Shown: positions 1-6,148 of the stretch, one piece after another
Layout: the number at the start of each line of letters is the position of its first letter
Position numbering within the stretch: the first letter of the stretch is position 1
NCBI GenBank assembly: GCA_026770585.1
Contig: MU647120.1
Span: 79,916 to 89,937, forward strand
Length of the DNA: 10,022 nt
Direction: 5' to 3'
Origin: Baffinella frigidus
Lineage: Eukaryota; Cryptophyceae; Cryptomonadales; Baffinellaceae
The notes under the pieces: generated by a model
What the model was told of the DNA's origin: nothing
What the model saw: the letters and a program-made list of their open reading frames with translations, nothing else
Databases searched by the model: none
Translations under genes and position numbers: made by a program

Positions 1-57
1 AGGGATTAGGGTTTAGGGCTGAGGATTTGCTGTGAGACCTCACAGGTCGAGGGGTGC

Positions 58-118
58 GAATTTGTCAACCGCGAAAAAGAGAGCGTCGACCATCATGAGC
101 TCAATCACCACAACCCCT
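58..118 (-). pseudogene. exon-like unit, copy 1, degenerate
   Basis: Minus-strand DALFFAVDKF corresponds to the middle of the units at 177 and 540 with silent differences (GCG/GCC, GTT/GTC). After the KF codons the sequence diverges and reaches a stop. Confidence 0.4.
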
Positions 119-176
119 CTCCCTAACCAGTACCACGCGTCGCCTGAAATCGCACCCCCCCCCCGTACAAACCCAC

Positions 177-277
177 CAGCCGTAAAGTCCGTTACCGCGT
201 AGGTCGAAGAGAGTGAATTTATCGACGGCGCAGCATAGCGCGTCGATCACCACCAATGCGAAGACCATTATGGCTTT
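177..277 (-). CDS. exon-like unit, copy 2, unknown membrane-like protein
   Basis: On the minus strand, the acceptor GGACCAG (284-278) is followed by 33 codons and 2 nt: KAIMVFALVVIDALCCAVDK, then FTLFDLRGNGLYG. The donor is CTG|GTGGGT at 176. Phase is 0 in and 2 out. A degenerate third relative lies at 58-118 (V(I/V)...DALFFAVDKF), which keeps FAVDKF but stops soon after. The conserved residues, silent changes and splice-like borders favour a real exon that has been duplicated. Function is unknown. Confidence 0.4.
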
Positions 278-281
278 CTGG

Positions 282-445
282 TCCACACAGCGGGCCACGA
301 AGGGATTTTCGGCCCATTTCGGGCCGAGTTTCCGTTACCTTATCCGTAGGAACCCCCCTGTGTCCCTCCGGGTTGCCTACCGTAGGGTCGTAGGTCTTAT
401 CGCGGAGGAGTTATCGAAAATCCCTTCGAAGTCCGCTGTGAGGGT
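282..445. mobile_element. about 164-bp inverted-repeat element
   Basis: GGTCCACACAGCGG...CGAAGGGATTTTCG on the left mirrors CGAAAATCCCTTCG...CCGCTGTGAGGGTC on the right, and a CGGCCCATTTCGGGCCG hairpin lies at 311-327. Relatives of both arms recur at 8497-8575. Confidence 0.6.
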
Positions 446-539
446 CTGGAGGGTATCTTGTAGTGTGTTTCACAAACGCGATTTCTGAGATTTGTACCAG
501 GGTTTGCCGGAAATCGCCCCCCCCCCGGCACAAACCCGC

Positions 540-640
540 CAGCCGTAAAGTCCGTTACCACGTAGGTCGAAGAGTGTGAATTTGTCGACGGCGAAACAGA
601 GCGCGTTGATCATCACCAAGGCGAACACCATTATGGCTTT
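540..640 (-). CDS. exon-like unit, copy 3, unknown membrane-like protein
   Basis: On the minus strand, an ACCAG acceptor (643-641) precedes KAIMVFALVMINALCFAVDK, then FTLFDLRGNGLYG, followed by CTG|GCGGGT where copy 2 has CTG|GTGGGT. The start is hydrophobic like a transmembrane segment. It matches 177-277 base for base in most positions, with several silent changes (e.g. GTC/GTC, GAC/GAT, CGT/CGC). I do not recognise the family. The loss of GT to GC at the donor may mean it is no longer spliced, although GC donors exist. Confidence 0.35.
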
Positions 641-775
641 CTGGTTTCCCCGCTCTGTCTCTCCCTGCTTGGGGTTTGGGTTTTGGGGGGTTGGAGGGGC
701 GAAATCTTCTGAAAATACCCCGGAAAAGGGAGGGTGGATAAGTACAAACAGGTTATTTGACGGAAAGGGGGGTAT

Positions 776-893
776 CCTAGCTCTGAAAATTTCACAGGTG
801 AATTTTGACACCCCCCCATGAAAATTACCTATGGCATTTCGGGGGGGGGGGCGAAATAATGGCGAGCCCAAATTGAAGTGGGACAGAGCTAGG
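776..893. mobile_element. 118-bp inverted-repeat element (CCTAGCTCTG ends)
   Basis: CCTAGCTCTG at 776-785 and CAGAGCTAGG at 884-893 are perfect inverted ends. The interior (AAAATTTCACAGGTGAATTT, a run of C, a run of G) resembles the centre of the element at 8189-8344. Confidence 0.65.
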
Positions 894-930
894 CATCCGA
901 CACCCTAACGGCGCGAGCGCGAAGAACATT

Positions 931-1012
931 CCACGCCAGAGGACTCGAGGGAAACCGACGCCTTATCCACGCCAGAGGGCTCGAGGGAAACCGACGCCTT
1001 ATCCACGCCAGA
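931..1012 (+). repeat. 36-bp tandem repeat, two copies plus partial
   Basis: CCACGCCAGAGGACTCGAGG plus GAAACCGACGCCTTAT at 931-966 and 967-1002, then CCACGCCAGA at 1003. An inverted copy (CTCTGGCGTGG) lies at 1082-1092. The rest of 1020-1450 shows only short TTTGGGG-like runs and no gene I can support. Confidence 0.85.
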
Positions 1013-1209
1013 TCTGGCGTTGCTAACCTAAGTGTTCAGGGGATTTGCCCTGAAAGATATCTCAAGTGGATGTTTCGAGCCCTCTGGCGTGGTAATGGCC
1101 TTCTTGCTCCCCCGCTCCACCCCACCCTGCTGTGTCCGCACAGGGGCTATATTAATTATTCTCGCAATGTTTTATCCCAACAAAAATTCTCTAGGGTTTG
1201 GGGTTTGGG

Positions 1210-1238
1210 GTTGACGATTTAGTACCACCATTGTCAAC
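1210..1238. repeat. 29-bp near-palindrome GTTGAC-N17-GTCAAC
   Basis: GTTGACGATTTAGTACCACC, then ATT and GTCAAC. Same length and layout as 9296-9324. Confidence 0.55.
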
Positions 1239-1451
1239 TTCTGCTATTGTTTCAGTCCTTTTGGGTGGCCGCCAGATGTGGTCACCGCGCTACCGTATGC
1301 GACCTACCGTATGCTTGAGGCTCGCAACCCTACGGAGGAGCAAAAAAACACAGGAAAGAGCCGCAAAGCGCGGAAGGTTTAGGGGTGTTCGCGTCCAGGT
1401 TTTGCACGAGAGGCTTCAAACCCAACCCCCAAATCCCAAATCCCAAACCGT

Positions 1452-1506
1452 AAACGCTCGTTCGCCACGGCCAGCCTCGAGTGGTATGGAGGAGCAAGAA
1501 GCTCAG
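1452..1506 (+). repeat. 55-bp direct repeat, copy 1
   Basis: AAACGCTCGTTCGCCACGGC through GAGGAGCAAGAAGCTCAG matches 1812-1866 exactly 360 bp on, with few changes. The + frame reads EEQEAQKRRELRRTPP just after it. Similar (E)EKPQKRRxLRRAPP frames occur at 2041 and 2212, but no intron-exon context supports a gene. Confidence 0.7.
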
Positions 1507-1552
1507 AAGAGGAGAGAGCTGCGAAGAACCCCACCAGGTGGTTTTCATAGGC

Positions 1553-1702
1553 TAACGGCCTGAAAATGGGGTGGTTAGGCATACGGCATTGCCTAGGACC
1601 TCCTACCGTAGGCCGAGGGATCCTAGGACCAAAAAGTCTCGGCCTACGGTGGGAGGTCCTAGGCAATGCCGTAGGCCTAACTACCCCATTTTCAGGCCGT
1701 TA
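1553..1702. mobile_element. 150-bp palindromic element (CCTACGGTAGGC family)
   Basis: TAACGGCCTGAAAATGGGGT pairs with ACCCCATTTTCAGGCCGTTA, a perfect 20-bp end. Long arms follow (GCATTGCCTAGGACCTCC / GGAGGTCCTAGGCAATGC) around a short loop near 1625-1640. Confidence 0.85.
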
Positions 1703-1735
1703 CCCTATTAATGTGAGAGTGGTCTTTCGGCCACT

Positions 1736-1810
1736 ACATGTATAACCCATAAAACTACATGTATAGCCCATACAACACATGTATAGCCCATACAGTACAT
1801 GTATAACCCT
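1736..1810 (+). repeat. 20-21 bp tandem repeat (ACATGTATARCCCATA)
   Basis: ACATGTATA begins at 1736, 1757, 1777 and 1797. Each unit contains the palindrome ACATGT. Confidence 0.85.
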
Positions 1811-1811
1811 G

Positions 1812-1866
1812 AAACGCTCTTTCGCCACGGCCAGCCTCGAGTGGTACGGGGGAGCACGAACCTCAG
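1812..1866 (+). repeat. 55-bp direct repeat, copy 2
   Basis: Counterpart of 1452-1506. The palindromic element at 1553 and the ACATGTATA repeats lie between the two. Confidence 0.7.
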
Positions 1867-1908
1867 CCGCCCATCCCGCCTTTCCCCGCGGCCCTTAAAT
1901 TGGTTAAA

Positions 1909-1937
1909 GTTGACAGTCCTGGTACAAAAACGTCACC
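1909..1937. repeat. 29-bp near-palindrome GTTGAC-N17-GTCACC
   Basis: GTTGACAGTCCTGGTACAAA, then AAC and GTCACC, with one change in the right end. The CCTGGTACAAA core is the same as in the 83-bp elements near 9600-9950. Confidence 0.55.
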
Positions 1938-2124
1938 TTTTCCTGGGGGAGCGTGTGGGGAAGAGCACGAACCTCAGAAGAAGAGAGAGAGAGCCTGAAC
2001 ACAGAGAGCAAGACGCCACACTTAACGTTTCTATAAGGGAGGAAAAACCTCAGAAGAGGAGAGGGCTGCGAAGAGCCCCCCCCGCCGTTTCGCGGACGCG
2101 CCCCCAGGCTTTAATACCGGGTAA

Positions 2125-2195
2125 CACCATGTCTTTGTACCGAGCAATTATTATTTAGTACCACGAAAATAAATGGACCGATCTGCGAAGCCCAG
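2125..2195 (+). repeat. dispersed repeat, also at 6570-6640
   Basis: GTCTTTGTACCGAGCAATT and CCACGAAAATAAATGGACCG followed by TCTGCG match 6574-6632 with a few changes. At 6640 the next base group begins the element at 6642, which may have inserted beside this repeat. Confidence 0.7.
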
Positions 2196-2467
2196 CGTGT
2201 GGCCGGGGAGGAGGAAAAACCTCAGAAGAGGAGAGAGCTGCGAAGAGCCCCCCCCGCCGTTTCGCGGGCGCGCCCCCGGCCTGCTCTGCTCCCCAAGAGG
2301 GTTGAGGGTTGAGGATTTAAAGGTTTAGGTAGGGCTGTAAGGTTCATGCGTTTAGCCCTAAGCCCTAAGCCCTACCGTAGCAAGGCTGAGAGAACAAGGC
2401 CCCCCGGGGGGGTTTCGCAGGCGCCCCCTCAGCCTGTTCTTCTTACCAAGAGGGGGAGGAGTTTGAA

Positions 2468-2506
2468 GTTCAGTGTTCAGTGTTCAGTGTTCAGTGTTCA
2501 GTGTTC
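2468..2506 (+). repeat. 7-bp tandem repeat GTTCAGT
   Basis: Five and a half head-to-tail copies of GTTCAGT. Confidence 0.9.
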
Positions 2507-2931
2507 TGGGTTTAGATTAGAGTTTAGAGTTTGAGGCTTTGGGGTTTCGGCCGTAAGTCCTATGCCCTACCGTAGAACAAGCCCCCCCCGCCGTGTCGCA
2601 GGTGCGCCCCCAGCCTGCTCTGTGCTCCAAGAGGGGGAGAGTTTAGGGGTTTAATCTTGAAAAAATTAGTCCTTAGCCCTACTGGAGAACCCGCCGGTGT
2701 GTTACTGGAGAACACACCGGCGACTGGAGTTCTTTGGGGCTTAGGACCCAACCTCGAACCCCAAACCCCCAGCCTGCTCTACCCCCCGAGGTTGACTTGT
2801 CAGGGCCATACTCTGTCCCGCTATCTTAGGCTCCCCACGCGGAAGGTAAGGGTGTACATGCTATTTCAGGCATCAAATGATGCTATCTTACGCCTTTTCA
2901 TCAGGACAGATTCTGGTATGGTCCGAGATGA

Positions 2932-3126
2932 AATCAAGGCCGAGGGTTGACTTCTCGGGGCTTTGCCCGTCGACAGATCAGCAATTTCCCGCTGCCTGGC
3001 TGCGTATTAATTAATGGAACAGCCCCGCCGGCAGGCTCTTGAGCGCCCGCGTGACCGGTCACGCGGACGCCGAAGCCAGACGGTCGGTCGTGACTGCCTT
3101 GTCATGTTCCGCCCCAGGCAACCGCG
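2932..3126 (+). repeat. 195-bp direct repeat, unit 1
   Basis: It runs from AATCAAGGCCGAGGGTTGAC to before the next AATC at 3127. It carries TTCTCGGGGCTTTGCCCGTC, ATTAATTAATGG and an 18-bp perfect palindrome, CGCGTGACCGGTCACGCG, at 3048-3065. Confidence 0.85.
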
Positions 3127-3310
3127 AATCAAGGCCGAGGGTTGACTTCTCGGGGCTTTGCCCGTCGACAGATCAGCAATTTCCCGCTGCCTGGCTGCGT
3201 ATTAATTAATGGAACAGCCCCGCCGGCAGGCTCTTGAGCGCCCGCGTGACCGGTCACGCGGACGCCGAAGCCAACTGTCCGAGGTGACTGCCTTGGCTGT
3301 GCCCTGATGG
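3127..3310 (+). repeat. 195-bp direct repeat, unit 2 (about 184 bp)
   Basis: Nearly identical to unit 1 for about 150 bp, including the palindrome at 3243-3260, then divergent. Confidence 0.85.
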
Positions 3311-3312
3311 CA

Positions 3313-3371
3313 GGCCGAGGGTTGACTTCTCGGGGCTTTGCCCGTCGACAGATCAGCAATTTCCCGCTGCC
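3313..3371 (+). repeat. 195-bp direct repeat, unit 3 (truncated)
   Basis: GGCCGAGGGTTGACTTCTCG to TTTCCCGCTGCC. It stops where the CCTGCTCTGCTCCCCAAGAG repeat begins. Confidence 0.8.
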
Positions 3372-3394
3372 CCGGCCTGCTCTGCTCCCCAAGA

Positions 3395-3415
3395 GGGTTT
3401 AGGGTTTAGGGTTTA
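3395..3415 (+). repeat. interstitial TTTAGGG units
   Basis: About three GGGTTTA units at the junction of a CTCCCCAAGAG repeat copy. Shorter TTTAGGG-like pieces lie at 1-23, 1192-1214 and 7105-7120. Confidence 0.7.
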
Positions 3416-3540
3416 AAATTTTAGGTGGGGCTGTAAGGTTCATGCGTTTAGCCCTAAGCTCTAAGCCCTACCGGAGAACAAGCCGGTGCGCCGTTTCGCG
3501 GTTACGCCGCCTGGCTGCTCTACTCCCTGAGGTTGACTTG

Positions 3541-3608
3541 TCAAGGCCGAGGGTTGACTTCTCGGGGCTTTGCCCGTCGACAGATCAGGAATTTCCCGCT
3601 GCCTGGCT
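3541..3608 (+). repeat. 195-bp direct repeat, unit 4 (truncated)
   Basis: TCAAGGCCGAGGGTTGACTT to CCCGCTGCCTGGCTGCG. It is followed by GCGCCCCCAGCCTG of the C/G-rich family. Another short GAGGTTGACTTCTCGGGG piece lies at 3779-3797. Confidence 0.75.
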
Positions 3609-3630
3609 GCGCGCCCCCAGCCTGAACTTC

Positions 3631-3767
3631 ATCTCCGCAAAAGTATTGATTAATTCCTTTTGGCGCAACGAAATTTACTACACACATGCTCTACTGTTAC
3701 TTGTATAAGCAAATCGTGTGGTAATTTTCGTTGCCAGAAAGCAATTAATTAATACTTGTATGGAGAT
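3631..3767. mobile_element. 137-bp imperfect inverted-repeat element
   Basis: ATCTCC...AAAAGTATTGATTAATT and GGCGCAACGAAATT on the left mirror AATTTTCGTTGCC...AATTAATTAATACTT...GGAGAT on the right. A solo arm of the same element (CGTTGCGCCAAAAGCAATCA) is at 3813-3832. Confidence 0.65.
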
Positions 3768-3889
3768 TAAATCAGGGCCGAGGTTGACTTCTCGGGGGGC
3801 TTCTCGGGGGGTTCGTTGCGCCAAAAGCAATCAATTATCTCTGTACAGAGCCTGCGAGGTTTAATTGCCTACACATCGCTGGCACACCG

Positions 3890-4016
3890 CCACGCCAGAT
3901 TCCAGGAAGGTGTCGCCCAAAGTCAATTTCTCCTGGAGGCAGTTGTTTTCAAAAGTCAACACCGTACCAGGGTACGGTATTGAGACAGTCACCACCCTGC
4001 TCCAATCTGGCGTGGC
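3890..4016. mobile_element. 127-bp inverted-repeat element (CCACGCCAGATT ends)
   Basis: CCACGCCAGATT at the left and AATCTGGCGTGG at the right are perfect inverted ends. Inside is a CCGTACC...GGTACGG hairpin at 3961-3978. The ends are related to the CCACGCCAGA units at 931-1012. Confidence 0.65.
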
Positions 4017-4096
4017 ATGTCCTCATGTTGGAAAACCATATCCAGTTGGCGAGTCACATTCGGTTGGCAAAACATGCTTTTCGGTGGTTCATGAGC

Positions 4097-4160
4097 AGTC
4101 TAGCTCTGCCTCAGTGAATCTCGGCTCCTCATTAATTTCATCTAGATTATCTTTGTACTG
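4097..4160 (+). repeat. 64-bp direct repeat, copy 1
   Basis: GTCTAGCTCTGCCTCAGTGA through ATCTTTGTACTG recurs at 4387-4450 with about three differences. It begins with the CTAGCTCTG end of the elements at 776 and 6642. The stretch 4160-4470 otherwise holds only the palindrome and AT-rich sequence. Confidence 0.75.
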
Positions 4161-4228
4161 CCACTCGAGGCTAGAACTGGGACCATTTTAAATGTGGGGT
4201 TGTTAAATTTAGTACCAGTCACGGGCAG

Positions 4229-4274
4229 GTTTGGTCACGTTGCTGGGGGAATTCCCCCAGCAACGTGACCAAAC
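4229..4274. repeat. 46-bp perfect palindrome
   Basis: GTTTGGTCACGTTGCTGGGG runs to a central GAATTC and returns as its exact reverse complement with no loop. It could extrude a cruciform. Confidence 0.9.
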
Positions 4275-4386
4275 GCCCCTATTTGTGTAAAAATTACTAC
4301 ACATTTTTTCCCCCTTCACTTGTAAAAGAATCCCAGTTTTAAAACGGTCCCATTTCTAGCCTCGAGTGGTGGAGCGTTCGTACAAA

Positions 4387-4450
4387 GTCTAGCTCTGCCT
4401 CAGTGAATCTCGGCTCCTCATCAATTACATCTAGATTATCTTTGTACTGG
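4387..4450 (+). repeat. 64-bp direct repeat, copy 2
   Basis: Counterpart of 4097-4160. It is followed by GGAGCGTTTGTAC, a string that also precedes it (GGAGCGTTCGTAC at 4371). Confidence 0.75.
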
Positions 4451-4469
4451 AGCGTTTGTACGGAGTCCT

Positions 4470-4790
4470 GATCTAAAAGTATTCAGTGAGGAGCCTTGAT
4501 CAACACAGCCAGAGCTTGACTGTCGGGAAATTAGTCGTAAAACTCCTGGAAATTCGGTAGTTTCTCCTACGGTATTGCCTAGGACCTCCTACCGTAGGCC
4601 AAAATCCTAGGATATTTTGGTCATAGGAGCCCTACGGCCTACGGTAGGTAGGTCCTACCTGAATCCGTAGGGAAACTACCGAACTTTCCAGGAGGTTCCC
4701 TATGAAAATCGTATGAAGTTGGAAATCGTGGATGGGGGGGAACACACTCTGGAGTCCGCGGCGGGTGCGCCAGCTCACCGGTGCTGCCAC
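4470..4790. repeat. segmental duplication, copy 1 (interrupted)
   Basis: 4470-4531 and 4706-4790 together match 4982-5128 (CTAAAAGTATTC, GAGCC(T/C)TGATCAAC, then AATCGTATG, GTTGGAAATCGTGGATGG). The match is split by an inverted-repeat insertion. On the minus strand the right part ends in a strong donor-like GTGAGC (4778-4773). Confidence 0.75.
4541..4697. mobile_element. 157-bp palindromic element (CCTACGGTAGGC family)
   Basis: AACTCCTGGAAATTCGGTAG pairs with CTACCGAACTTTCCAGGAGG. The interior has CCTACGGTATTGCCTAGGAC and its inverted partner. Compared with the empty site, the inserted segment is about 4532-4705 with an AAAT-like duplication at its ends. Confidence 0.75.
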
Positions 4791-4981
4791 CCTGGAGGGG
4801 ACTTGCGGCCAATCCCGAATAACCCTTTATCGCAAAAGTTGACATGATTTATACCACTAAAATACATATTAGACCTTTTTTGTACCAGATCCATTCATCA
4901 CGGGGCAGCCGCATTGCGGCCGCATCTCAAGGGGAGTTGATTTAAGAATGCTCAAAATACCATAATGCTCCATCCAGGGTG

Positions 4982-5129
4982 GTCTAAAAGTATTCGACGA
5001 GGAGCCCTGATCAACTCAGCCAGAGCTTGCCTGTTGGGAAATCGTATGCAGTTGGAAATCGTGGATGGGGGGGAACACACTCTGGAGTCCCAGGCGTGTG
5101 CGCCAGCTGACCGGTGCTGCGGCACCCCC
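4982..5129. repeat. segmental duplication, copy 2 (uninterrupted)
   Basis: Counterpart of 4470-4790 about 340 bp (right part) to 510 bp (left part) downstream. It reads straight through GTTGGGAAATCGTATGC with no insertion. The + strand frame (NRMQLEIVDGGEHTLES) and a minus-strand frame are both open; neither is recognised. Confidence 0.75.
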
Positions 5130-5275
5130 GGACAGCCGCATCGCTCCCTTTGTGGACCTGCGCGAGGGGGAGAGAAGACGTTACTGCTAGTCATCAGAGA
5201 GAGAGCGAGAGAGCGAGAGAGAGAGAGGGACAGAGAAAAGACGATATCGCCTCGACGTGAGAGAGAAGGGGAGAA

Positions 5276-5413
5276 GGCGACATCGAACTGGTGGCGGTGA
5301 ATGACTCTAAAGCGCCTCCTCAAAACGAGAAAAGACTTTACTGGGAGTTGAGAGCGACGGCGAGAAGACTACATTGAACTGGTGGCGGTGAATGGCATTA
5401 ACGCGCCTCCTCG
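5276..5413. repeat. approximate 92-bp tandem duplication
   Basis: GAACTGGTGGCGGTGAATG followed by CGCCTCCTC occurs at about 5284-5318 and 5377-5412. Differences left of the shared block fall mostly at every third base, and the minus strand keeps F(D/N)VxFSPSLS in both copies, so a minus-strand exon duplication is possible but unproven. Just left (5190-5250) is a GAGA microsatellite. Confidence 0.45.
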
Positions 5414-5543
5414 GTACACATCCCCAAACGTTTGAGTCTGTTCAAATTTCTCGCTCTCTCTGGTGTCGAGTCTCACCACAATTCTTGAGACTCCTCCGGA
5501 GAGTGCAGCATCGCCAGCGTGGTCCTCCCCGCCGCCCGCTCAC

Positions 5544-5643
5544 CCGGGATGTGGGACCGCGGGAGGAGGGGGGAAGCGCGGATCGCCCCGTGCATCGCCC
5601 CCAGGGTCAAGGAGGGGGCGAGGAACGCGCCCGGGAGCAGCAT
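5544..5643 (-). CDS. possible exon of divergent minus-strand gene, function unknown
   Basis: Read from the ATG at 5643, the minus strand gives MLLPGAFLAPSLTLGAMHGA then IRASPLLPRSHIP, and reaches a consensus-like donor CCGG|GTGAGC (GT at 5543-5542). The frame is also open upstream of the ATG, with a GSEGSGSEG stretch (5644-5700), before a stop near 5758. Third codon positions are GC-rich, as in TAF8 exon 1. The first half is hydrophobic with small residues and could be a membrane segment or a targeting peptide. I do not recognise the family, and the next exon was not found with certainty. The + strand frames here are also open because of the high GC, so strand and coding status are uncertain. 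Confidence 0.3.
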
Positions 5644-6043
5644 CGGAGCCTCGGAGCCGGAACCCTCGGAGCCTGAACCCTCGGAGCCGCCGAGGGTGTC
5701 GGGTTTAGGGTCCAGGATCGCTGGTGGGGGGGCTTGGGGGAGGATTCAGCGGGTGGGATGTGTGTGAGAGTGTTGTTCTACGGCCGCGATCGTCCGACCG
5801 AGCCGACCGAGCCGATTGCCCCTTATGCAAAACCCTGAAAAACATGGAACGGCTCCAACGTTTCAAAGATGAAAATGAAATTCTAAAACGTTTTAAAAGG
5901 GATATCAGGGCGGGGGCGCTCGCGGGAGGAAGGGACAGCGGGCTGCATCAGAGCGTGCTGCAGGAAAGAGGAGGGCGGGAACGGGGCGGGGGAACGCTCT
6001 CGGGCGTCGCGTGGGTTTCGCGGCTTCCCGACGGCGCGGCAGG
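5644..6043. promoter_or_regulatory. upstream region of TAF8, possibly divergent
   Basis: It holds CGGAGCC(GGAACC/TGAACC) repeats at 5647-5690, one TTTAGGG unit at 5702, a CCGACCGAG direct repeat near 5796-5812, an AT-rich stretch 5825-5900 and a GC-rich stretch (GGGCGGGG) up to the TAF8 start. No TATA box at a convincing position was seen. Confidence 0.3.
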
Positions 6044-6148
6044 ATGGACGAGTTCGCGGGGGATGCGTGCAAGACGGTGGCGGCGCAGATCTGCGAGGCG
6101 GTGGGCTTCGAGGCGGTGACCGCGTCATCGCTGGACACGCTCAGCGAG
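6044..6148 (+). CDS. TAF8: TAF8 exon 1 (start codon, first helices of histone fold)
   Basis: The ATG at 6044 has A at -3 and G at +4, a good eukaryotic start context. It opens 35 codons beginning MDEFAGDACKTVAAQIC. Residues 8-35 match the first two helices of the TAF8 histone fold: VAAQICEAVGF, then SSLDTLSE. The donor is GAG|GTGCTT at 6149, phase 0. The reading frame stays open to 6223, but similarity to TAF8 ends at 6148, and the next expected residues (VLVKFLDEVG) appear only in exon 2. GC content and third-position GC are clearly higher than in the flanking repeats, as expected for coding sequence. An in-frame ATG at 6011 is possible, but it adds 11 residues without family character. Confidence 0.8.

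Larger units (their letters stand above)
2045..3530 (+). repeat. C/G-rich repeat family with CCCTAA-like spacers
   Basis: A block of GCCCCCCCCGCCGTTTCGCG, GCGCCCCCAGCCTGCTCTG and CTCCAAGAGGGGG recurs at about 2070, 2245, 2400, 2580 and 3480, with partial copies near 2770 and 3373. Units are joined by GGGCTGTAAGGTTCATGCG and TTTAGCCCTAAG (2332-2370; 3426-3470). No gene is apparent. CAGAAGAGGAGAGRGCTGCG precedes the block at 2052 and 2223. Confidence 0.65.

Noticed and set aside
931-1012. CRISPR-like array
   Set aside because: The 36-bp units abut directly with no variable spacers; it is a simple tandem repeat.
3129-3392. Minus-strand open frame with the repeat LLICRRAKPREVNPRP
   Set aside because: It is the translation of the 195-bp direct repeat; the peptide repeat reflects the DNA repeat.
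4965-5300. Open frame with LINSARACLLGNRMQLEIVDGG
   Set aside because: It is part of a duplicated segment, the copy at 4470 is interrupted, both strands are open, and the tail is translation of a GAGA microsatellite. No family recognised.
5844-6119. Open frame starting MERLQRFKDENEILKRFKRD upstream of and overlapping the TAF8 start in another frame
   Set aside because: The first 22 residues look protein-like, but the rest is low-complexity Arg/Gly from GC-rich DNA, and it overlaps the recognised TAF8 exon 1. At most an upstream ORF in the 5' leader.
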